A stretch of 64,000 bases of DNA from JACVRW01 sp963835705 (GTDB lineage: Bacteria > Actinomycetota > Thermoleophilia > Solirubrobacterales > Thermoleophilaceae). Below, one piece after another: positions 1-6,947 of the stretch. Under the pieces are notes generated by a model. It was not told the DNA's origin. It searched no databases and saw only the letters and a program-made list of their open reading frames with translations. The translations under genes were made by a program, and so were the position numbers. Location of the stretch: assembly GCA_963835705.1 (NCBI GenBank), contig CAWIGR010000015.1:66104-130103 (forward strand), given 5' to 3'. Every line of letters starts with the position of its first letter. Position 1 is the stretch's first letter.

Positions 1-390
1 TGCAACAGCCTGACGGCGCTGTGCGTGGTGCGCGCCGAGGACGGGCGCTGGCTGGCCGGCCACCGCGCGGGCTGGGTGTCGAGCTGGGCCGGGCGCTGGG
101 CGCTGGGCGCCGGCGGCGCCGTCGACCTGGGCGAGAGCCCGGCCGACACGCTCGCACGCGAGCTGCGTGAGGAATGGCGCCTCGAGCCCGCCACCCTGAG
201 CGTGGAGGCGCTGGTCGAGCTGCCCGACGGGATGGCGATGCTGGTGGGGCTGGCCACGGTCGCGGACGGCTCCGACCCGGTGCCCGACCACGAGCACGAC
301 GAGTGGGCCTGGTGGCCCGCCGCCGTGGACGACTGGCCCCCCGAGGCTGACCCCCGCCTCAGGCTGATGGCACGCCTATTGGACAGCTGA
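1..390 (+). CDS. Nudix hydrolase, 5' end cut by window edge
   Basis: The reading frame is open from base 1, so the N-terminus lies outside the window; an in-frame GTG at 25 is only an internal candidate. The Nudix box is visible at roughly residues 40-62: G-x5-E-x7-R-E-L-x-E-E (GAVDLGE followed seven residues on by RELREEW). The usual Gly after REUXEE is Arg here, a mild deviation. The family cleaves nucleoside diphosphates linked to another moiety, using Mg2+ bound by the box glutamates; the substrate cannot be told. The 3' end overlaps the convergent msrA by 32 bp. Confidence 0.85.
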   Translation, partial: CNSLTALCVVRAEDGRWLAGHRAGWVSSWAGRWALGAGGAVDLGESPADTLARELREEWRLEPATLSVEALVELPDGMAMLVGLATVADGSDPVPDHEHDEWAWWPAAVDDWPPEADPRLRLMARLLDS

Positions 391-1036
391 CGCCGGTGCC
401 GCCCACCCCGCAGTAGCCGCCCGGGTTCTTGGCCAGGTACTGCTGGTGGTAGTCCTCGGCGTAGTAGAGCTCCGGCGCGTCGAGGATCTCCGTGGTGATC
501 TCGCCGTAACCGGCGGCGCCGAGGCGCTCCGCGTATCGCCCCAGCGAGGCCTGGGCGGCGGCCCGCTGGGCGTCGGACGTCACATAGATCCCGGACCGGT
601 ACTGGGTGCCGACGTCATTGCCCTGCCGCATGCCCTGCGTCGGGTCGTGGCCCTCCCAGAACAGCTGGAGCACCTTGTCGAACGAGATCTCGGCCGGGCG
701 GAACACCGCGAGGACCACCTCGTTGTGCCCGGTGCGCCCGGTGCAGACCTCCTCGTAGGTCGGATTTGGGGTGTGGCCGCCCGCGTATCCAACCGCCGTG
801 GTGTACATGCCCGGGGCCTGCCAGAAGGTGCGCTCGGCGCCCCAGAAGCAACCCATGCCCACGATCACCCGCTCGGTGTCCTCGGGGAAGGGCGGCTCGA
901 GCGGCGTGCCGAGCACGAAATGGCTGTCGGGCACGGAGAACGGGCGCGAGTCGCGGCCCGGCAGCGCGTCGCTCGCGTCGGGCATCTCGGTCTTGTGGCG
1001 GAAGAGGAAGCTCACATGGTCGAGAATAGAGGTCAT
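359..1036 (-). CDS. msrA: Peptide-methionine (S)-S-oxide reductase MsrA
   Basis: About 225 aa. The catalytic GCFWG motif with the nucleophilic Cys is near residue 62, followed by GYAGG and NPTYEEVCTGRTGHNE, all diagnostic of MsrA, which reduces the S-epimer of methionine sulfoxide in oxidised proteins. The C-terminus has the resolving-Cys region GYCGVGG...SC. The ATG at 1036 (MTSILDHVSFLFRHKTEMP) was chosen because related proteins start with a similar FxxKTxMP leader; an upstream ATG at 1048 would add only MTRA. The start shares the tetranucleotide CATG (1034-1037) with the divergent P450 gene, so each promoter must lie inside the other gene. Confidence 0.93.
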   Translation of the reverse strand: MTSILDHVSFLFRHKTEMPDASDALPGRDSRPFSVPDSHFVLGTPLEPPFPEDTERVIVGMGCFWGAERTFWQAPGMYTTAVGYAGGHTPNPTYEEVCTGRTGHNEVVLAVFRPAEISFDKVLQLFWEGHDPTQGMRQGNDVGTQYRSGIYVTSDAQRAAAQASLGRYAERLGAAGYGEITTEILDAPELYYAEDYHQQYLAKNPGGYCGVGGTGVSCPIGVPSA

Positions 1037-2249
1037 GGCCCTCGTCACCGACCTTGAGCTGCCCGAGCTCGATTTCTTCTCACCCGAGCTGAGAGGCGCG
1101 CGCTTTCACGAGACGATGGCTGAGCTGAGCGCGGCCGGCTGGCTCGCCGGCTCCGCGATCGGCTACTTCGTGCTCGACCGCGAGGCCGCCTCGTTCTTCC
1201 TGCGCACCCGGGCGGCCACCTTCCCCGGGATGAAGATCGCCGAGATGTTCGAGGTGCCCGAGGGCCGGCTGCTGGAGCAGATGCGGCGCAACATCCTGCA
1301 CGTGAACGGCGACCACCACCGCCGCCTCCGCAACCTCGTCAACCCCGCCTTCACCCCTCGCGCTGCCGACCGCTGGCGCCCGGCGATGCGCGACTTCCTG
1401 GCTCGGCTCTGGGAGCCGCTCGCCGATGCCGGCCGCTGCGAGTTCGTGGGCGCGTTCGCCAAGCCCTACCCGTCGCTCACGATCGCCACCGTGATGGGCG
1501 CGCCGCTCGGCGACGCCCCGAGGCTCTACGAGTGGTCGAACCTGATCCAGCGCCAGTTCGACGGGCCCAGCCTGATGAACGAGCGCGAGGCCATCGAGCG
1601 CGCCTGCGAGGAGTTCTACGAGTGGGCCGGCGAGCTGATCGAGCGCCGCCGGGCCGACCCGGCCGACGACCTCATCTCCACTCTGATCGCGGCCGAGCAG
1701 GAGGGCGATCGCCTGTCGGACGTCGAGTGCATGAACCTGGTCCTGAACGTGCTGGTGGGCGGCGTGGACACCACGCAGTCGCAGCTCGCCCACGCCGTCC
1801 GGCTGTTCGCGGAGCACCCAGACCAGTGGCGGCTACTCGCCGAGCGGCCCGAGCTGGCGCCCGCGGCGGTGGAGGAGGTGGTGCGCTACGAGCCGATCAC
1901 GCCGTTCACGGCGAGGCTGCTGCACAAGGAGGTGGAGTACCGCGACGTGACCTTCCCGGCCGGGACCATCGTGATGGTCTGCGCCTTCACCGGCAACCGC
2001 GACGGGGTGGACGGCGACGCCGCGGCGTTCGAGATCAGCGCCGACCGCGGCAACGCCAAGCCGCTCACCTTCGGCGCCGGCATCCACTACTGCCTCGGCG
2101 CCAACCTCGCCCGGGCCGAGCTGCAGGAGGCGCTCGCCTTCCTGCCCGCCCGCATGCCCGGGCTCGCGCTCGGCGGGGAGCCCGAGATCGGCTCCGTCCA
2201 CGGCATCTACGGCCTCGATAGCCTGCGGATCCGGTGGAACGCGGCGTAG
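1035..2249 (+). CDS. Cytochrome P450
   Basis: 404 aa, the normal size for a soluble bacterial P450. The I-helix oxygen-activation motif GGVDTT is near residue 243, the K-helix ExxR (EVVR) near 280 and the haem loop FGAGIHYCLG near 345-355, with Cys as axial ligand. It should need ferredoxin/ferredoxin reductase partners, none of which is in the window. Substrate unknown. The ATG at 1035 was preferred over an open frame reaching back to 771 because homologous sequence begins here. The last 16 bp overlap the GTG start of the next gene, implying co-transcription. Confidence 0.93.
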   Translation: MALVTDLELPELDFFSPELRGARFHETMAELSAAGWLAGSAIGYFVLDREAASFFLRTRAATFPGMKIAEMFEVPEGRLLEQMRRNILHVNGDHHRRLRNLVNPAFTPRAADRWRPAMRDFLARLWEPLADAGRCEFVGAFAKPYPSLTIATVMGAPLGDAPRLYEWSNLIQRQFDGPSLMNEREAIERACEEFYEWAGELIERRRADPADDLISTLIAAEQEGDRLSDVECMNLVLNVLVGGVDTTQSQLAHAVRLFAEHPDQWRLLAERPELAPAAVEEVVRYEPITPFTARLLHKEVEYRDVTFPAGTIVMVCAFTGNRDGVDGDAAAFEISADRGNAKPLTFGAGIHYCLGANLARAELQEALAFLPARMPGLALGGEPEIGSVHGIYGLDSLRIRWNAA

Positions 2250-3820
2250 CCCTCTTCGATACGGACTACTCGATCCAGCCCGCGGAGTTGGCGCGGCTCG
2301 CGGAGGAGCGCGCCTTCGAGTCGCTCTTCTTCGTCGAGCACACGCACATCCCGGTGAGCCGCGAGACGCCGCGGCCGGGCGGCGGGGAGCTGCCGCGCCA
2401 GTACTGGCACATCCACGACCCGTTCGTGGCGCTGTCCTTCGCCGCCGCGGTCACCGAGCGCATCAAGATCGGGACCGGCGTCTGCCTGGTAATCGAACAC
2501 GATCCGATCGTGCTCGCCAAGAAGACCGCTTCGCTCGACCGCCTCTCCGGCGGGCGCTTCCTGTTCGGCGTGGGGGCGGGCTGGAACCACGAGGAGATGC
2601 GCAACCACGGCACCGACCCGAAGCGGCGCTTCGCGATCCTGCGCGAGCGCGTGGAGGCGATCAAGGCGATCTGGACCCAGGACGAGCCCGAGTACCACGG
2701 CGAGTTCGTGGACTTCGACCCGATCTGGTCCTGGCCCAAGCCGGTGCAGGACCCGCACCCGCCGGTGATCGTGGGCGGCACCGGCGAGAAGGTGCTCGAC
2801 CGCGTGCTCGCGTACGGGGACGGGTGGATCCCGAACCGGATCGCCAGCGTGGAGGAGCTGAAGGAGCGGATCGAGCGGCTGCGTGACCGCGCCGGCCGAC
2901 ACGTGGAGGTCACGTTCTTCGGCGCCAAGCCCGAGGCTCGGGCGGTCGAACGGCTGGGCTGGGCCGGCGTGGACCGCTGCGTCTTCTACGTCTCGCCCGA
3001 CGTCGACGCCGGCGAGGCAGAGCGCCAGCTCGACGAGTTCGCCGCGCTCGTGCTGATGGGCCGGCTCGACGAGCTCGACCTGAGCCTCAAGCTTTCGAAG
3101 GAGGAGGAGGCCGAGCGGCTCGAGGCGGGCTGGGCCCGGCTGGAGGCGCTGCGGCTGGCGCTCGGCGGCAAGCTGCAGGGCTACGGGCTCGGGCCGCCCG
3201 TGTGCGCGCTGTTCGAGGGCTGGGACGCCTCGGGGAAGGGAGGCGCGATCAAACGCCTCGTGCGGCCGTTCGACCTACGCCATGTGCGGGTTGCCCAGTT
3301 CTCGGCGCCCACCCCGGACGAGAAGCGCCACCACTACCTGCAGCGCTTCTGGCCCGTGCTGCCCGGTGACGGCGGCATGACGATCCTCGACCGGTCGTGG
3401 TACGGGCGGGTGCTGGTGGAGCGGGTCGAGGGGCTCGCGACCGAGGAGGAGTGGCGGCGCGCCTATGGCGAGATCGTCGAGCTCGAGCGGTCGCTGACCG
3501 CCGGTGGGATGGTGCTGGTCAAGTTCTTCATGCACATCTCCGACGAGGAGCAGCTCGAACGCTTCGAGAAGCGCCGCGACGATCCGGTCAAGGCGTGGAA
3601 GCTGACCGAGGAGGACTGGGGGAACCGCGCCAAGCGCCCGCAGTACCTGGAGGCGGTGGAGGAGATGCTGGAGCACAACGACCTGGAGTTCGCTCCCTGG
3701 CACCTCGTCGAGGCCGAGAACAAGAAGTACGCGCGCGTGAAGGTGGTGGAGACGGTGATCGAGTGGATCGAGCGCGGGATGCGGGAGCGCGGAATCGAGC
3801 CGCCGGCGGTCGGAAGCTAG
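2234..3820 (+). CDS. Fusion: luciferase-like (F420-type) oxidoreductase + PPK2 polyphosphate kinase
   Basis: One uninterrupted 528-codon frame carries two normally separate proteins. Residues 1-274 are a luciferase-like monooxygenase-fold oxidoreductase (VALFDTDYSI, FFVEHTHIP, TASLDRLSGGRFLFGVGAGWNHEEM), of the kind usually using F420. Residues 275-528 are a full single-domain PPK2: Walker A GWDASGKGG near 330, Walker B LDRSWYGRV near 386, lid RRDDPVKAWKLTEEDW near 450. PPK2 interconverts polyphosphate and nucleotides. The PPK2 part begins with an in-frame ATG (3056) and its MGRLDELDLS start is typical of stand-alone PPK2, so internal initiation is also possible; no stop separates the halves. 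GTG start, overlapping the P450 by 16 bp. Confidence 0.88.
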   Translation: MERGVALFDTDYSIQPAELARLAEERAFESLFFVEHTHIPVSRETPRPGGGELPRQYWHIHDPFVALSFAAAVTERIKIGTGVCLVIEHDPIVLAKKTASLDRLSGGRFLFGVGAGWNHEEMRNHGTDPKRRFAILRERVEAIKAIWTQDEPEYHGEFVDFDPIWSWPKPVQDPHPPVIVGGTGEKVLDRVLAYGDGWIPNRIASVEELKERIERLRDRAGRHVEVTFFGAKPEARAVERLGWAGVDRCVFYVSPDVDAGEAERQLDEFAALVLMGRLDELDLSLKLSKEEEAERLEAGWARLEALRLALGGKLQGYGLGPPVCALFEGWDASGKGGAIKRLVRPFDLRHVRVAQFSAPTPDEKRHHYLQRFWPVLPGDGGMTILDRSWYGRVLVERVEGLATEEEWRRAYGEIVELERSLTAGGMVLVKFFMHISDEEQLERFEKRRDDPVKAWKLTEEDWGNRAKRPQYLEAVEEMLEHNDLEFAPWHLVEAENKKYARVKVVETVIEWIERGMRERGIEPPAVGS

Positions 3821-3827
3821 GCCGGGC

Positions 3828-4493
3828 TCAGGCCGCGAACAGCGTCAGGTCAGGCTCGCGCTCGCCGCGCAGCACGGCCAGTTCCACCTCCACGCAGGCG
3901 ATCCCGCGCGACTCGGCCAGCGCGCGCGCCTGCGGCTTCACGATCCCGGCGGCCAGCACGCCCCGGCAGCGGGCCATGCCCGGCTCCTGGCAGATGCGCT
4001 CGAGGTAGCGGGTGAGCTGCTCGACGGCGTCGATCGTGCCGACCCGCTTGATCTCGACGGCCACGAACTCGTCGTCGGCGTCGCGGCACATCAGGTCCAC
4101 CGGCCCGATGTCCGTGGGCCACTCGCGGCGGATCAGGCGAAGGCCCTCGGGCGGCGCGTCGGCGAGCAGCTCCTGCAACTCGCGCTCCACGCCCTCCTTC
4201 TCCAGCGCGGCGGCCTCGCCCATGTCGTGGGTCACGTCCGAGACCACCTCGGCGATGCGGATCTCGAGCCGGTCCTCGGTCGCCCCGCCGGGCTTGCGCA
4301 CGATCATCAGGCCGGGCTCCTCCTCGATCACCGTGGGCGCGGTCATCCAGTTGGACGGCTTGAAGCCGCCGGTGTCTGCGTGCACCATCACCGAGCCGTC
4401 CGACTTGACCATCAGCAGGCGAAGCGCCTCCGGGAGGACGGCGGTCAGCCTTCCGGTGTAGAAGACCTCGCAGCGGGCGACGATCAGACGCAC
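3828..4493 (-). CDS. nucS: Mismatch-specific endonuclease NucS (EndoMS)
   Basis: 221 aa. N-terminal dimer/DNA-binding domain (MRLIVARCEVFYTGRL, a typical NucS start, from GTG at 4493), then a PD-(D/E)xK nuclease domain with GPVDLMC near residue 130 and VAVEIKR near 145, giving the catalytic Asp, Glu and Lys. NucS cuts both strands at mismatches and is the non-canonical mismatch-repair enzyme of Actinobacteria and archaea, replacing MutS/MutL. The frame stays open upstream to 5447, but that stretch is antisense to the neighbouring hydrolase. Convergent with the fusion gene, 7 bp apart. Confidence 0.93.
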   Translation of the reverse strand: MRLIVARCEVFYTGRLTAVLPEALRLLMVKSDGSVMVHADTGGFKPSNWMTAPTVIEEEPGLMIVRKPGGATEDRLEIRIAEVVSDVTHDMGEAAALEKEGVERELQELLADAPPEGLRLIRREWPTDIGPVDLMCRDADDEFVAVEIKRVGTIDAVEQLTRYLERICQEPGMARCRGVLAAGIVKPQARALAESRGIACVEVELAVLRGEREPDLTLFAA

Positions 4494-4525
4494 GCCGGCC
4501 ACCGTATCCCCGCGGCCGGATGGCC

Positions 4526-5398
4526 TTAGGCAAGCTCTTTGAACAGCTCGCGCGCGTGGCGCACCACGAGGTCCGGGTGCTCCTCCGGCAGGAAGTGGCC
4601 GCCGTCCACGAGCTCGAGCATCATGTCGTCGGCGTGCGGCTCGAAGCCCCGCAGCACGACCTCCGGGATGGCCTGGTCGCGGCGGCCCACCACGAGCCGA
4701 GCCGGCACCGTCAGCCGCAGGCCGTCGTACGCGTGCTCGCGCAGCGGCAGCACCGAGCGCACGTAGGAGCGGTAGAGCAGCTGGGTGGCCTCCGCGCGGG
4801 CGGGCTCGCGGAGGCGCTCGGCGTACACCTCCGCCTCGCGCTCGTCGATCGCCTCGTCCGGCGTGCCGTGGCGCAGCATGAGCCGCACCGCACCGGGCCG
4901 GCGCGCAACCGCCTCGCGGCCGATGGCCGCCAGCGCCCAGGCGTACCAGGTGCGCCATGTCGCGGCGAGCAGGCGCGGCGACGGCCGCAGCCACGGGATC
5001 GGAGCGCTCATGGCGAGCAGCGCGTTCACCCGGTCGGGGTGGCGCAGTGCGAGGAGGAAGCCGGCGAAGCCGCCCCAGTCGTGGCCGATCACGCCGACCC
5101 GCTCGACCTGGAGAGCATCGAGCAGGGCGACGGAGTCGGCGGCGAAGGTCTCGCTGTCGTAGCCGCAGCCCGGGGCGTCCGTCCACCCGAAGCCGCGGAG
5201 GTCGGGACAGATCAGGCGAAACTCGCCCGCCAGCTGCGGTACCACCCGCCGCCAGCACCAGAAGTGCTGCGGCCAGCCGTGCAGGAGGAGCAGCGGCGGG
5301 CCCTCGCCGGCCTCGGCGACATGAACGCGCAGCGGGCCGGCATCGGCCGTCTCGATCTGCACGTGGCGGTGCTCTGCACATGCGATCTCGGGCGGCAT
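4526..5398 (-). CDS. Alpha/beta hydrolase (epoxide hydrolase / haloalkane dehalogenase type)
   Basis: 290 aa. The oxyanion motif HGWP is at about residue 40, the nucleophile elbow GHDWGG at about 105 with Asp instead of Ser, a candidate acid in GRRDQAIPE, and the catalytic His in GGHFLPEE near 270. An Asp nucleophile is typical of epoxide hydrolases and dehalogenases; the HGWP motif and overall fit favour the epoxide-hydrolase-like group. Substrate not predictable. It lies 32 bp upstream of nucS on the same strand. Confidence 0.88.
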   Translation of the reverse strand: MPPEIACAEHRHVQIETADAGPLRVHVAEAGEGPPLLLLHGWPQHFWCWRRVVPQLAGEFRLICPDLRGFGWTDAPGCGYDSETFAADSVALLDALQVERVGVIGHDWGGFAGFLLALRHPDRVNALLAMSAPIPWLRPSPRLLAATWRTWYAWALAAIGREAVARRPGAVRLMLRHGTPDEAIDEREAEVYAERLREPARAEATQLLYRSYVRSVLPLREHAYDGLRLTVPARLVVGRRDQAIPEVVLRGFEPHADDMMLELVDGGHFLPEEHPDLVVRHARELFKELA

Positions 5399-5452
5399 GC
5401 CTGCGGGACGCTACACGCGTTTCGGCGGCCTCTGATGGGGTACGCAAACCCC

Positions 5453-5641
5453 ATGAGCATCATCGACAAGATCACTGGACGGGCGAAGAAGGCCGCCGGC
5501 GACGTGACCGGCGATCCCTCGATGCGTTCTCAGGGGCGTCGAGAGGAGCGCAAGGGCGAGGAGAAGGAGAAGCTCGCCGACGCGCAGGACCGGGCCGACG
5601 AGAAGGCCCAGGATGTGGCGGACCTCGAGCGCCGCACCTGA
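5453..5641 (+). CDS. CsbD-family small stress protein
   Basis: 62 aa, hydrophilic and highly charged. The start MSIIDKITGRAKKAAGDVTGD matches the CsbD pattern (KxxGxxKxxxGxxTGD), followed by a Lys/Glu/Arg-rich helix. CsbD proteins are abundant, largely disordered proteins of the general stress response; their molecular function is not established. A strong hairpin terminator follows 32 bp later, so the gene is probably monocistronic. Confidence 0.82.
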   Translation: MSIIDKITGRAKKAAGDVTGDPSMRSQGRREERKGEEKEKLADAQDRADEKAQDVADLERRT

Positions 5642-5672
5642 GCTGCCGGCCGGCAACCAACAAGTCTTCGAG

Positions 5673-5697
5673 CGGGCGCCGGCAGGCGCCCGTTTGT
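5673..5697 (+). terminator. Rho-independent-type terminator after csbD-like gene
   Basis: Perfect 8-bp inverted repeat CGGGCGCC / GGCGCCCG with a 4-base loop GGCA, followed by TTTGT. It lies just past the CsbD stop and faces the convergent miniprotein gene. Confidence 0.7.
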
Positions 5698-5713
5698 CGT
5701 TCCGGGTGAGCCG

Positions 5714-5806
5714 TCAGGCGAGCTTGGTGATCGCGATGACGGCGCCGATCAGCACGAAGACGACGATCAGGACCTGGACCACGATCCAGAAGCGGGGCAG
5801 CTCCAC
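5714..5806 (-). CDS. 30-residue single-pass membrane peptide
   Basis: A GTG-started frame encodes MELPRFWIVVQVLIVVFVLI then GAVIAITKLA: a short polar start, one hydrophobic helix of about 20 residues and a Lys near the end. The support for translation is the strong Shine-Dalgarno GAGGAG 5 bases upstream of the GTG, which overlaps the stop codon of the response-regulator gene (TAGAGGAG). The peptide would therefore be made from the same transcript. I do not recognise a family; size and layout suggest a membrane mini-protein. Confidence 0.55.
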   Translation of the reverse strand: MELPRFWIVVQVLIVVFVLIGAVIAITKLA

Positions 5807-5816
5807 CGCCGCTCCT

Positions 5817-6443
5817 CTACTCGATGATGGCCTGCCGCAGCGCGATGGCCACGGCGTGCACCCGCGTGTCCGCCTCGAGCTTGAGGATGGCGCGCTTGGT
5901 GTCCGACTTGACCGTCTCGGACGAGAGGCCGATGCGCCGCGCGACCTCCTCGGTGTGGAGGCCCTCGGCCAGAAGCTGGAGGATCTCGCGCTCGCGCTCG
6001 GAGAGCGGGGCGTCGGCACCGACCTGTGACATCAGGAGCGCGGGCGACAGCGAAGGATCCACGAACGGCTTGCCGGCCACCACCGTGCGGATCGCCCGCA
6101 GCAGGTCCTCGGGCGGCGAGCCCTTCATCACGTATCCGCGCGCGCCGGCGGCGATGGCGTCGGAGAGCAGGCGCTTGTCGCCATAGGCGGAGAACATGAC
6201 CGTCTTCACGTCCGGGCTCGCCTCCGCGATGCGCTTGATCGCGGAGATGCCGTCGATGCCCGGCAGCCGGACGTCCATGATCACCACCTCGGGGCGCAGG
6301 CGCCGCACGGCATCCACGACCTCCTCGCCGCTCTGCACGTGTCCGACCAGCTCGAGGTCCGGGGTGTCCCCGAACATCAAGCCGAGCCCGTGGCGCACAG
6401 TCGGATGGTCGTCCACGGTGAGGCACTTGGTTGGTTTGACCAT
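5817..6443 (-). CDS. NarL/LuxR-type response regulator
   Basis: 208 aa. Receiver domain at 1-125 with the acidic pocket VDDHP, phospho-acceptor Asp in VVIMDVRLPGIDG (near 58), a Ser in FSAYG and Lys in VMKGSPP. C-terminal LuxR helix-turn-helix from LSEREREILQLLAEGLHTEEVARRIGLS (about 148-175). No cognate kinase is adjacent. The start at 6443 (MVKPTKCLTVDDHP) leaves 50 bp to the divergent stress-protein gene, holding a perfect 16-bp palindrome. A 30-aa membrane peptide follows on the same transcript. Confidence 0.92.
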   Translation of the reverse strand: MVKPTKCLTVDDHPTVRHGLGLMFGDTPDLELVGHVQSGEEVVDAVRRLRPEVVIMDVRLPGIDGISAIKRIAEASPDVKTVMFSAYGDKRLLSDAIAAGARGYVMKGSPPEDLLRAIRTVVAGKPFVDPSLSPALLMSQVGADAPLSEREREILQLLAEGLHTEEVARRIGLSSETVKSDTKRAILKLEADTRVHAVAIALRQAIIE

Positions 6444-6465
6444 CACGCCAAACCCTATCCGCTGC

Positions 6466-6481
6466 TTGGCCGTACGGCCAA
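6466..6481. promoter_or_regulatory. Perfect 16-bp palindrome between response regulator and stress-protein genes
   Basis: TTGGCCGTACGGCCAA reads identically on both strands. It sits 22 bp from the response-regulator start and 12 bp from the stress-protein ATG, in the only non-coding space between two divergent genes. A dimeric DNA-binding protein, possibly the neighbouring NarL-type regulator itself, is the natural candidate ligand; that assignment is inference. Confidence 0.6.
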
Positions 6482-6493
6482 TATGATCAGCCG

Positions 6494-6937
6494 ATGTTCG
6501 ATTCGATGGTCGTTGGCACCGATGGGTCGGAGACCGCCAGGGAGGCGGTGCGGCAGGCGACTGATCTCGCAAAGCGCCTCGGCGCCACGATCCATCTCGT
6601 GAGCGCGTACGAGCCCGTGCCCGAGGGGCGCCTGCGGGAAGAGCGCGAGCAGGTGCCGGACGACCTCCAGTGGATGGTCAACCCGCGCGAGGACGTGGCC
6701 TCCACGCTCGAGCAGGCCGGCGAGGCGATCAGGGAGCAGGGCGTGGAGGTGGAGACTCACGCGCGCGAGGGCGATCCCGCCGACGCGATCCTCGACGTGG
6801 CCGAGGAGCAGGGCGCCGACCTGATCGTGGTCGGCAACAAAGGGATGACGGGTGCGAAGCGCTTCTTGCTCGGCAGCGTGCCGAACAAGGTCTCCCATCA
6901 CGCTCCCTGCAGCGTGATGATCATTCGCACTACGTAG
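6494..6937 (+). CDS. Universal stress protein (UspA family)
   Basis: 147 aa, one Usp domain. N-terminal strand MVVGTDGSETA carries the nucleotide-contact Asp; the C-terminal ATP-binding loop is GNKGMTGAKRFLLGSVPNKV (G-x2-G-x9-G-S), so an ATP-binding member. Cytoplasmic. Divergent from the NarL-type regulator across a palindromic site, suggesting shared control. The window has a second Usp at 48300-48719. Confidence 0.92.
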   Translation: MFDSMVVGTDGSETAREAVRQATDLAKRLGATIHLVSAYEPVPEGRLREEREQVPDDLQWMVNPREDVASTLEQAGEAIREQGVEVETHAREGDPADAILDVAEEQGADLIVVGNKGMTGAKRFLLGSVPNKVSHHAPCSVMIIRTT

Positions 6938-6947
6938 GGCGCGGGGG

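Noticed and set aside
771..1034. N-terminal extension of the P450 frame
   Set aside because: Lies entirely inside msrA and has no P450 similarity; the ATG at 1035 fits the family start.
4494..5447. Upstream extension of the nucS frame (about 318 codons without a stop, minus strand)
   Set aside because: It is Arg/Ala/Pro-rich sequence in the wrong frame of the alpha/beta hydrolase, which is a clear real gene; NucS homology begins at 4493.
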